A stretch of DNA of 22,001 bases. Origin: a virus. The position numbers and the translations under genes are program-made. The stretch's first letter is position 1. Each line of letters begins with the position of its first letter. Positions 1 to 6,051 of the stretch are shown piece after piece. The stretch is taken from IMG/VR virus record IMGVR_UViG_3300032048_000021, positions 1 to 22,001 of that record, one strand, 5' to 3'. Below the pieces are notes generated by a model. That model was not told the DNA's origin. It ran no database searches and was given only the letters and a program-made list of their open reading frames with translations.

Positions 1-57
1 CAAAAGAAAAAGTTTTTCGGTGAAATCGAGAAGGAGTGGAAATCCGAAGATGAATAA
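1..57 (+). CDS. C-terminal end of an upstream gene (possibly portal protein gp20), partial
   Basis: Frame 1 is open from the window edge to a TAA at 55-57 and encodes only 18 residues, ending KEWKSEDE. The stop overlaps the ATG of the next gene at 50, a translational-coupling arrangement common in this genome. In T4 the gene before the 67/68/21/22/23 head cluster is the portal protein gene 20, so this may be the portal C-terminus. That identification rests only on gene order. The visible residues are too few to recognise a family. Confidence 0.5.
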   Translation, partial: QKKKFFGEIEKEWKSEDE

Positions 58-346
58 ACTTCAACAAGATGTTGTTGATTTTTTGATACCTATCGAAAAG
101 AAAATGGGTCTAGTTGAGGCTACTATAACTGTTAAAAATTTCGACCACAGTGAGTATAAGAATACTGGTGGCCCTAAAGCAGTCAAAAAACTGAAGTTGA
201 AGTATAAAGTCAGTCAAGGTAAAGGATTTATGGGAAGCGATTTAGCCACATTTACTGGACAAGAAAAAGACTTAGTTGCTTATGCACAGAAGTATTTGGG
301 TGCTGATGGTAAAACGCTTAAAGACGTTCAAAAGGAGTTGAACTAA
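50..346 (+). CDS. Small head-cluster protein, unknown function (98 aa)
   Basis: I do not recognise this family. The frame could open at a GTG at 20, but the ATG at 50 is preferred. It overlaps the preceding stop (ATGAATAA) and has AAGGAG at 31-36 upstream, though 13 nt is a long spacing. The protein is Lys-rich and probably soluble. Its first 20 residues (KLQ-V-FL-P-KK-G pattern) match the start of the gene at 762, which suggests the two are paralogues. It lies between the putative portal end and the prohead protease, where T4 encodes the prohead-core proteins gp67 and gp68, so a role in prohead assembly is possible. No sequence similarity to those proteins is visible. Confidence 0.7.
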   Translation: MNKLQQDVVDFLIPIEKKMGLVEATITVKNFDHSEYKNTGGPKAVKKLKLKYKVSQGKGFMGSDLATFTGQEKDLVAYAQKYLGADGKTLKDVQKELN

Positions 347-759
347 TGAAAACAGGTGACCATCAATTTTTGAATCCTTTGGCTCCTTCTTCTATGAAAC
401 CTTTGGTTGAAAAATTCAAAGGCTTTAAGATTCATCTTTCCTGGGATGATAAAAAATGGAATTCGTATAGTTACAATGAAAAGGACATTGATGAGTTTAT
501 TGACGATGGTTGGAAAAAGTGGCAGGATTCTGATAATCTTCCTAAATGGTTATTGGCGGCAATTATGTTCGAGATGGATAAGAGCAAATTTACTTCAGGT
601 GTAATTAAAGCATATGAAACGGTTATGCAGAGAATCAAAGATGGGAAACTTAAAGAAATTAAGATAACCCCACCGAAGCCAATATATAAAGATGTGCATC
701 CATCGTTAATTACGACTCGTGATAGGATGCAAAGACTAGACCCTAAATACTGGAAATAA
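346..759 (+). CDS. Hypothetical head-cluster protein (137 aa)
   Basis: The ATG overlaps the stop of the previous gene (TAATG), and the AAGGAG at 331-336 lies inside that gene with 9-nt spacing, so the two are probably translationally coupled. The protein is rich in Lys, Trp and Tyr, for example W-D-D-K-K-W around residues 33-38 and W-K-K-W around 56-59. It has no membrane segment and ends in a basic RLDPKYWK tail. I do not recognise a domain. Its place before gp21 suggests a virion or prohead component. It separates two small genes with similar N-termini without resembling either. Confidence 0.7.
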   Translation: MKTGDHQFLNPLAPSSMKPLVEKFKGFKIHLSWDDKKWNSYSYNEKDIDEFIDDGWKKWQDSDNLPKWLLAAIMFEMDKSKFTSGVIKAYETVMQRIKDGKLKEIKITPPKPIYKDVHPSLITTRDRMQRLDPKYWK

Positions 760-761
760 AA

Positions 762-1007
762 ATGAAAGAAGATAAATTTAAACTTCAAAAAGAAACTGTT
801 GAATTTCTAAAGCCAACATCAAAGAAACTTGGAGAAAGTACGGAATTTAAAGGTAGTAAATCCGTATCAATAACCAGATTCAGTGGTGGTAATAAGGGAA
901 TGATGATTCAACTGACTGACAAGAAACGTGGCAATATTCAGATGCCAGTTCAAGAAGCAGTTATACTTGGTAGAGCATTACAGAATAAAGATTTAATGAA
1001 GGCTTAA
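762..1007 (+). CDS. Small head-cluster protein, likely paralogue of the gene at 50 (81 aa)
   Basis: The gene begins two bases after the previous stop and lacks a clear Shine-Dalgarno sequence, so it may depend on coupled re-initiation. Residues 5-24 share the pattern KLQ...V.FL.P..KK.G with the start of the gene at 50. After that the two diverge. The rest is basic with a Gly/Met-rich middle (FSGGNKGMMIQL), and no domain is recognised. Its position again corresponds to the gp67/gp68 prohead-core slot of T4, but that assignment cannot be made from sequence. Confidence 0.65.
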   Translation: MKEDKFKLQKETVEFLKPTSKKLGESTEFKGSKSVSITRFSGGNKGMMIQLTDKKRGNIQMPVQEAVILGRALQNKDLMKA

Positions 1008-1012
1008 ATGAA

Positions 1013-1618
1013 ATGAGTCTGGTTAAATTCTCTGAATATTTTGACGAGGCAGTTGAAATAGGCAATGGTGAAGCCATTGTTGAGTGGACTGAAGAAGGAT
1101 GGAACTCTCTGACGATTGCTGAACGGGCTGAATTAGAAGCCGAAGCAATCACAGGTTGGGCTATGTGGCATATTGGTCCATTAGATAAAGATTTTGATGG
1201 CGAATTAGACCCTGATGATGAAAAGTATACGGGAAGATTTGTAGCATATGAAGGGGCCTCTGCTATAAGTGAATATATTGATACAATCAATGAGGCTGCC
1301 TGTGATGCGTGTGGGGAAGACCCTTGCGTGTGTGACCCAGATGTTTCTGAAGAAATTACTCCAGAAATGTGGCTGGAGAAATACAAAGCGAGAAACACAC
1401 AGCAACGCAGAAAGACACAGAAGAACAAAGACAGAATGAAGTTTAAAAATCGTGGTGCTAAGTTAAAGGCCAAGATTAACCGTAAAAAGGGTGGTAATAA
1501 AGTAAAACGAATCAAATTAAGAAAGAAGTGGATGCGTATTAACAAGTCTAAAATTAAGAACGCACACAAAGTTTATGGTGGCAAGGTTCATTCCAAGTTC
1601 ACTAAGAAGAAAAAATAG
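1013..1618 (+). CDS. Acidic/Cys-motif protein with very basic C-terminal tail, possible prohead core or DNA-associated protein (201 aa)
   Basis: The protein has three visible parts. Residues 1-95 are acidic (WTEEGW, LDPDDEKY). Residues about 96-108 carry a Cys cluster, CDACGEDPCVC, with two CxxC pairs that could bind a metal. Residues from about 125 to the end form a long Lys/Arg-rich tail finishing FTKKKK. It sits directly upstream of the prohead protease, the position of T4 gene 68. A basic tail would suit contact with scaffold or DNA, but this is inference. The start at 1013 is preferred because the overlapping ATG at 1008 hits a stop after one codon. GAAGG at 998-1002 is a plausible ribosome-binding site. 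It could instead be an unrelated accessory protein. Confidence 0.7.
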   Translation: MSLVKFSEYFDEAVEIGNGEAIVEWTEEGWNSLTIAERAELEAEAITGWAMWHIGPLDKDFDGELDPDDEKYTGRFVAYEGASAISEYIDTINEAACDACGEDPCVCDPDVSEEITPEMWLEKYKARNTQQRRKTQKNKDRMKFKNRGAKLKAKINRKKGGNKVKRIKLRKKWMRINKSKIKNAHKVYGGKVHSKFTKKKK

Positions 1619-1627
1619 GAGAGAATA

Positions 1628-2272
1628 ATGAGACTAATCTCGGAAATTAATGAATCTGTTACATATGTGACAGAGGCAAATGGAAAAGACCTATACATCG
1701 AGGGAGTATTCCTCCAGGCGGACGTAAAGAATCGTAATGGCAGACTATATCCAGGTCCCATTATGCAGAAAGAAGTCAAGCGTTATACTAAGGAGTACAT
1801 CGACAAGAAACGTGCATTCGGTGAATTAGGGCATCCAGAGGGACCGACTATCAATTTAGATAGGGTATCTCATATGATTACTGAACTGAAGCAAGATGGT
1901 AGTAACTATCTCGGCAAAGCGAAAGTCACTGATACCCCTCACGGAAACATTGTCAAGAACCTTATCAAAGAGGGAGCCCAACTTGGTGTCTCATCTCGTG
2001 GTATGGGTACGCTTAAAGCGAACAAAAAAGGAATTCAGGAAGTACAAGGTGATTTTTATCTTGCTACGGCCGCGGATATAGTCGCAGACCCTTCTGCACC
2101 CGACGCCTTTGTAAATGGTGTTATGGAAGGCAGAGAGTGGATATGGGAAAACGGAGCAATCAAAGAACAAGAGATTGCTGAATTACACAAAAAAATTGAG
2201 AAATTGTCAGGTAAAAAGCGACTTACCTCGCTGGAAGCAACGATTTTTGAAGATTTTGTAAGTAGGTTGTAG
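1628..2272 (+). CDS. 21: Prohead core protease gp21
   Basis: This is the T4 gp21-type prohead maturation protease, a serine protease with a herpesvirus-protease-like fold. In this family it cleaves scaffold, capsid and core proteins after L/I-x-E motifs before DNA packaging. The 214-residue protein is close to the T4 length. It contains the family signatures N-R-N-G-R-x-Y (about 35-41), GELGHP with the likely catalytic His69, GVSSRGMG with the likely nucleophile at Ser122/123, and the acidic DIVADPSAPDAF block at 150-161. The start has GGAG at 1618-1621 with 6-nt spacing. It lies immediately upstream of scaffold and capsid genes, as in T4. A possible self-cleavage motif (IFE|D) occurs near the C-terminus. 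Confidence 0.95.
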   Translation: MRLISEINESVTYVTEANGKDLYIEGVFLQADVKNRNGRLYPGPIMQKEVKRYTKEYIDKKRAFGELGHPEGPTINLDRVSHMITELKQDGSNYLGKAKVTDTPHGNIVKNLIKEGAQLGVSSRGMGTLKANKKGIQEVQGDFYLATAADIVADPSAPDAFVNGVMEGREWIWENGAIKEQEIAELHKKIEKLSGKKRLTSLEATIFEDFVSRL

Positions 2273-2312
2273 GAATCAGTATGATTCCATCGACTGTTAA
2301 AGTAATTAGTTT

Positions 2313-2320
2313 TATAAATA
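2313..2320 (+). promoter_or_regulatory. T4-type late promoter (TATAAATA) upstream of gp22
   Basis: An exact TATAAATA lies in the 109-bp gap between gp21 and gp22. In T4-like phages this octamer, at about -13 to -6, is read by RNA polymerase carrying gp55. Transcription would start near 2326 and give a leader of about 55 nt before gp22. A weaker variant, TATAAACT, occurs at 2336. No sigma-70 -35 box is visible. gp23 has no exact octamer of its own and probably shares this transcript. Confidence 0.75.
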
Positions 2321-2381
2321 ATAGTAATTAGAATTTATAAACTAATTTTAATGATTAATCAATTGGATTAGGAGAACCCTG

Positions 2382-3527
2382 ATGAAGTTAAAAACAGAAA
2401 CTGGCGAATTGTTGGTTTTGGACGAAGAGCAAAAAGTCTGGAAAGGCGATAGCGATAAGTCCGATACTTCTATAACAGTGTCAGAGGCTGATGAACTTTT
2501 AGAGAAAGGGGACCTGGAAATGGTTGCTGACTCATCTGAAATTACTGAAGCCGATGTCTCAGAAGCCGAAGAGCCTAAGGCCACACCTTTGAAGAAGAAG
2601 AAGAAAAAGGTTGATGGTTCTGGTGAAGTTGAAGTTGTCGAGGACGATGATGAAGATGACGACAAAGACGAATCTAAGAAAGCCAAGTCTACGGACGAAG
2701 CGGACGGCGATGAAGCGGATGAAGATGAAGATGACGAAGTAGAAGAGAAAACCAAAACTGCCAAGACTAAAAAGGAAGAAGTTGAAATTGAAGTCGATGT
2801 GACCGATGATGTTAACGCATTGTTTGATGGTCAAGATTTGACTGAAGATTTCAAGGCACGTACTACACTTGTATTTGAAACTGCGGTGAAAGCCAAAGTC
2901 AAGGAAAACTTGAAGTCTATCGAAGAGAAGATGGAAGAGAACTTGGCTAAACAGACTGCCGATACACTTGCTGATATTACAGAGAAACTAGATGGTTACT
3001 TAGACTATATGGTTACCGAGTATATTGAGGAAAATGTACACGCAATTGAACACAAGCAGAAAAACGAAATCCTAGAGGGTTTTGTTAGTGGTATGCAGAA
3101 GTTGTTTGCCGAGCATTACATTGAAATCCCTAACGAGAAGTACAATGTAATTGACGAGCAGGCTAAGGAGATTAAAGACCTTAAGGGCGACCTTGATGCA
3201 GAGATGAATAAAAACATTGAAGCAAAGGGGCAACTAGCCGATGCGACCGCTGAAAAGATTTTCAGAGATGTTACAGAAGATTTAACCGAAACACAAAAGG
3301 CAAAGATGAAAACACTTGCTGATGGTGTTGAATTTGATGATGCTAAGACTTATGCTGAAAAACTTAACACTTTGAAGGAGACTTACTTTCCCTCAGAGGC
3401 GGAGAAAGAAGAAGTAATTGCAACGGAGGGCTCAAGCGATTCCTCTGACGGAGTGATGACTGATGCAATGAAGAAGGTTATGGCTTCACTTTCACAATCA
3501 AGGGAACCAAGCATTTTAGGTGCTTAA
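2382..3527 (+). CDS. 22: Prohead scaffolding core protein gp22
   Basis: This is the main internal scaffold of the prohead, degraded by gp21 during maturation. The call rests on position between gp21 and gp23 and on composition. Residues about 40-130 are strongly acidic and Lys-rich with runs of Asp/Glu. Residues about 145-345 look helical and coiled-coil-like (KAKVKENLKSIEEKMEENL), followed by a flexible Ser-rich C-terminus. At 381 residues it is longer than T4 gp22, mainly through the low-complexity acidic region. Several L/I-x-E motifs (for example ITE|A and LTE|D) are candidate gp21 sites. GGAG at 2371-2374 supports the start. Confidence 0.88.
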   Translation: MKLKTETGELLVLDEEQKVWKGDSDKSDTSITVSEADELLEKGDLEMVADSSEITEADVSEAEEPKATPLKKKKKKVDGSGEVEVVEDDDEDDDKDESKKAKSTDEADGDEADEDEDDEVEEKTKTAKTKKEEVEIEVDVTDDVNALFDGQDLTEDFKARTTLVFETAVKAKVKENLKSIEEKMEENLAKQTADTLADITEKLDGYLDYMVTEYIEENVHAIEHKQKNEILEGFVSGMQKLFAEHYIEIPNEKYNVIDEQAKEIKDLKGDLDAEMNKNIEAKGQLADATAEKIFRDVTEDLTETQKAKMKTLADGVEFDDAKTYAEKLNTLKETYFPSEAEKEEVIATEGSSDSSDGVMTDAMKKVMASLSQSREPSILGA

Positions 3528-3562
3528 CCATCATTTATATTTAATAATAGGAGAAACAGAAA

Positions 3563-4756
3563 ATGTTTTTATCAGAAGAAATTAAAGATAAGTGGCAGCC
3601 AGTTATGGAGCACGAGGATTTACCAAAAATCCAAGATGCAACCAAACGTGCAATTACACTTCGTCTTTTAGAAAACCAAGAAAAGGCTTTGCAAGAAGCC
3701 AACGTTACTGGTGCTAACGTAGATAACTGGGACCCGATTCTTATCAGTCTCGTTAGACGTACTATGCCTCAGTTAATGGCTTATGATACTATTGGCGTTC
3801 AGCCGATGTCTGGTCCTACTGGACTTATCTTCGCTATGAAATCACACTACACTGGCGAAGCCAGCACGGGTGCTGAAGCGTTAACCACGGCTGCTGGTCA
3901 GCCTGATGTTGACTTTTCAGGTGATGACGCTAATACCCAAAATCAATACACTACTGCTGAAGGTGAGGCTCTAGGTGGCTTCGTTGCCGGTGGCGGTGCA
4001 TTCAAAGAGATGTCTTTCTCAATCGAGAAATCCAGCGTTACTGCTGAAACTCGTGCGTTGAAAGCCAAATATTCTTTGGAATTAGCACAAGACCTTAAAG
4101 CAATCCACGGACTGGATGCAGAATCAGAATTGTCAAATATTCTATCTGCTGAAATCCTTGCTGAAATCAACCGTGAAGTTATTGAGTTAATTTTATCTCA
4201 AGCAACTCCGGGTGCTACAGCAGGCGTTGCCAACGCAGGTACTTTTGATGTCGCTGATGCAGTTGACAACAGAGGCGCACGTTGGGGTGGTGAGCGTTAC
4301 AAATCACTTTTGATTCAGATTAATCGTGAAGCGAATCTTATCGCTAAAACGACTGGTCGTGGCAAAGGTAACTGGATACTATGTAGTCCAGACGTTGCGT
4401 CTGCACTAGATATGGTAGCCGGTCTTGCTGTCCCTAATATGGACATCGGGGCAAATCAGCCTGACATTTCACAGAATGTGTTTGCAGGTACTCTTGGTGG
4501 AAAATACAAAGTATTTATCGACCAGTTTGCTGCCGCTGACTCTGTAACCGTTGGTTACAAAGGAAGCAATATGTATGATGCAGGGCTTTTCTACTGTCCA
4601 TACGTTCCACTTCAGTTGATGAAATCAATTGGTGAGGAAGACTTCCAGCCGCGTCTTGGCTTCAAGACTCGTTATGGGCTTACTCATAACCCATTTGCTT
4701 CTGGTACAGCCGCACAGAATCCTTACTTCCGTAAGTTTGCTGTAGCGAATCTGTAA
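3563..4756 (+). CDS. 23: Major capsid protein gp23
   Basis: This is the precursor of the major head protein. The N-terminus (KDKWQPV...LP.I....R..I...LLENQEK) and core match T4 gp23 throughout: VRRTMPQLMAYD, GVQPMSGPTG, KAKYSLELAQDLKAIHG, EINREV, RGARWGGE, VFAGTLGGKYKVFIDQ, FKTRYGL and the terminal NPYFRKFAV. It has only 397 residues, against 521 in T4. The shortening is mainly in two places: the propeptide end and the stretch between FAMK (about 91-94) and FKEMSFSIEK (about 148-157), where T4 carries an extra inserted domain. A likely gp21 cleavage site is LQE|A after Glu45. AGGAG at 3548-3552 precedes the start. Confidence 0.97.
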   Translation: MFLSEEIKDKWQPVMEHEDLPKIQDATKRAITLRLLENQEKALQEANVTGANVDNWDPILISLVRRTMPQLMAYDTIGVQPMSGPTGLIFAMKSHYTGEASTGAEALTTAAGQPDVDFSGDDANTQNQYTTAEGEALGGFVAGGGAFKEMSFSIEKSSVTAETRALKAKYSLELAQDLKAIHGLDAESELSNILSAEILAEINREVIELILSQATPGATAGVANAGTFDVADAVDNRGARWGGERYKSLLIQINREANLIAKTTGRGKGNWILCSPDVASALDMVAGLAVPNMDIGANQPDISQNVFAGTLGGKYKVFIDQFAAADSVTVGYKGSNMYDAGLFYCPYVPLQLMKSIGEEDFQPRLGFKTRYGLTHNPFASGTAAQNPYFRKFAVANL

Positions 4757-4801
4757 TAGCAGATGAAAAAATAGATTTCCTTTTATAGGGAAACCGATAC
4801 T

Positions 4802-4837
4802 AAAGCCACTGCCTTCGGGTAGTGGCTTTTTATTTTT
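4802..4837 (+). terminator. Rho-independent terminator after gp23
   Basis: A 12-bp stem (4802-4813 with 4818-4829, one G-U pair) closes on a TTCG tetraloop and is followed by a T-rich tract (4827-4837). It lies 45 bp after the capsid stop and would end the abundant late head transcript. Confidence 0.92.
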
Positions 4838-4839
4838 AA

Positions 4840-5046
4840 ATGAAGAACCCGTTTACAAGACATCCACACGAGGTGGACGAGGGCTATTTCCAGCACTTGC
4901 TTTCAGCATTTCGGTATAGCGCCACTTTCCTGTTGCTCTTCTTTGTAGCGTTTGTCCACGGTATATTTCCGTTCTTGTTTCGCAAGACCTCTAGTGAAAT
5001 CGTATCTCAACTGGCCAAACATATCGAAAGTAGAGAGGTTGTATAA
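4840..5046 (+). CDS. DUF6356 family small membrane protein (68 aa)
   Basis: The opening MKNPFTRHPHEVDEGYFQH followed by a hydrophobic stretch (about 28-48, with F-V-H-G-I-F-P-F-L-F) and KTSSE matches what I recall of DUF6356, a short uncharacterised family in proteobacteria and some phages. One membrane-associated helix is likely. The ATG is three bases beyond the terminator T-tract and has no visible Shine-Dalgarno sequence or close promoter, so how it is expressed is unclear. Read-through of the terminator or an upstream late transcript is possible. The stop overlaps the late promoter at 5042. Function is unknown. Confidence 0.7.
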   Translation: MKNPFTRHPHEVDEGYFQHLLSAFRYSATFLLLFFVAFVHGIFPFLFRKTSSEIVSQLAKHIESREVV

Positions 5047-5049
5047 ATA
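5042..5049 (+). promoter_or_regulatory. T4-type late promoter (TATAAATA) abutting the tail-tube-like gene
   Basis: An exact TATAAATA overlaps the stop codon of the preceding gene. With the T4 late-promoter geometry (octamer at -13 to -6), +1 falls at 5055, the first base of the next ATG. The transcript would therefore be leaderless. The nearest Shine-Dalgarno-like sequence (AGAGAGG, about 5031-5037) lies upstream of that start site. Confidence 0.6.
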
Positions 5050-5054
5050 GTAGT

Positions 5055-5564
5055 ATGGCACACGAGACTAGAATAAATCCAACAAAAATCAATCTGGCGA
5101 AAAGCACAAACTATCGCTTGAATATTCACGTTCTTCCAGAGACACAATTCTGGTTGACCACGTGTAATCTCCCGACCTTGTCTACAAACGAGGTTATGAT
5201 ACCTGACCCAGCCCTTGGGAACAGATATCTACCAACGAATACACAACAAGTCGCACCGATGACGGTCACATTCCTTGTGGATGAGGACTATTCCAATTAT
5301 ATGGAAATCATTGGCTTGATGCACAAAGCGGCTGGCCCAGATATGTCTAAGAGATATAAAGAAGGGGAAACTATGGTTTCCACTGGAAGTCTGCATATTC
5401 TCTCAAACAACAAAAATGTCTCGGATGTCGTATTCACTTTCCACAATCTATTTCCTACTATTCTAGGAGAACTCCAGATGACCAACGAGTCCACAGAGCC
5501 GTTGCTCACTGATTTGACATTACAATATGATTATATGACGTATCAGACTGGGAAACCACTCTAA
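5055..5564 (+). CDS. gp19-like tail tube or tube-fold protein
   Basis: The 169-residue protein has the look of the T4 gp19/gp54 tube-fold group: a beta-rich N-terminus (YRLNIHVLP, FWLTTCNLP), a proline/glycine turn region, and a V-D-E-D-Y-x-N-Y-x-E-I segment (about 75-85) typical of phage tube proteins, followed by a loop with GP. The length is close to T4 gp19 (163 aa). However, gp19 normally lies upstream of gp20, outside this window. This may therefore be a second tube-like protein, such as a baseplate-tube initiator (gp54-like) or tail-terminator component. A late promoter abuts the start. Confidence 0.6.
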   Translation: MAHETRINPTKINLAKSTNYRLNIHVLPETQFWLTTCNLPTLSTNEVMIPDPALGNRYLPTNTQQVAPMTVTFLVDEDYSNYMEIIGLMHKAAGPDMSKRYKEGETMVSTGSLHILSNNKNVSDVVFTFHNLFPTILGELQMTNESTEPLLTDLTLQYDYMTYQTGKPL

Positions 5565-5568
5565 AACC

Positions 5569-5593
5569 GTACTTTTTTCTTAGAAATAAGTAC
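5569..5593 (+). other. Imperfect hairpin after the tail-tube-like gene
   Basis: GTACTT and AAGTAC enclose an inner TTTC/GAAA stem with a TTA loop. This gives ten base pairs with one T-T mismatch. No T-tract follows on the + strand, so it is a weak terminator or a 3'-end protecting structure just ahead of the uvsY promoter. Confidence 0.45.
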
Positions 5594-5601
5594 AAAATCG
5601 C

Positions 5602-5630
5602 TTGACATTTGATGTGATATAGTATATAAT
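5602..5630 (+). promoter_or_regulatory. Sigma-70-type promoter for uvsY
   Basis: Perfect TTGACA (5602-5607) and TATAAT (5625-5630) boxes are separated by 17 bp. The predicted start, seven bases after the -10 box, is at or within two bases of the uvsY ATG at 5637. The mRNA should be leaderless or nearly so. Confidence 0.88.
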
Positions 5631-5636
5631 GGTCCT

Positions 5637-6047
5637 ATGAAAATAGAAGAATTAGAGCAATCCGTAGAAAAAGACCTATACATAGACGAAACCGTTCTCG
5701 CACGGGAATCCCTTTCGACTCCTCTCAAGCATAATAAGTATCTGAAGATGCTATTGAGGGAGAGGCTGAAGTTGAAGAAACTGCGAAACGAACTCTATAA
5801 GGTATCCTTGGGTAGAACGAACTATTACAATGGTTCGGACCCAGACCCATTCGAGTATGTCCTGAAGGAACGAGAGGTCAAAGAATATGTACGTGTTGAC
5901 CCAACCGTGGTGGAGGCGGAAGCCAAAGTCACTCTACAAGAAGAGATGGTGAAATACCTTGAGGAAATATGTAAGATGTTTGAGAAGCGTGGATTCGCTA
6001 TCAAAAATGCTATTGACTTTATGAAGTTTACTCAAGGAGAATTCTAG
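5637..6047 (+). CDS. uvsY: UvsY recombination mediator
   Basis: UvsY helps load the phage recombinase UvsX onto gp32-coated single-stranded DNA during recombination-dependent replication and repair. The 136 residues match the T4 protein (137 aa) from the first codon: M-(K/R)-(I/L)-E-(E/D)-L...KD(L/V)(Y/F)ID.T, the central R-x-x-Y-Y-x-G segment, and the C-terminal K(R/S)RGFAIK..ID...F. The N-terminal match fixes the start at 5637, although the promoter leaves essentially no leader. It is followed closely by uvsW. UvsX itself is not in the window. Confidence 0.93.
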   Translation: MKIEELEQSVEKDLYIDETVLARESLSTPLKHNKYLKMLLRERLKLKKLRNELYKVSLGRTNYYNGSDPDPFEYVLKEREVKEYVRVDPTVVEAEAKVTLQEEMVKYLEEICKMFEKRGFAIKNAIDFMKFTQGEF

Positions 6048-6051
6048 GGTT

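Noticed and set aside
1008-1016. ATG-AAA-TGA two-codon frame before the gene at 1013
   Set aside because: It arises simply from the overlapping ATGAAATGAG at a gene junction. Unlike 12174 it has no separate leader or spacing that needs explanation.
961-1569. Minus-strand 202-codon open frame opposite the Cys/basic-tail gene
   Set aside because: It is a shadow of the Lys/Arg-rich gene on the + strand, without promoter or ribosome-binding site. All supported genes here are on the + strand.
2281-2331. 16-codon frame after gp21
   Set aside because: It overlaps the late promoter and has only a weak GGA upstream. It would not be on the transcript started at that promoter.
2348-2834. Minus-strand open frames opposite the gp22 acidic region (Ser-rich and Phe-rich)
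   Set aside because: They are the antisense of Asp/Glu/Lys codon runs. No ribosome-binding site was seen and the composition is artefactual.
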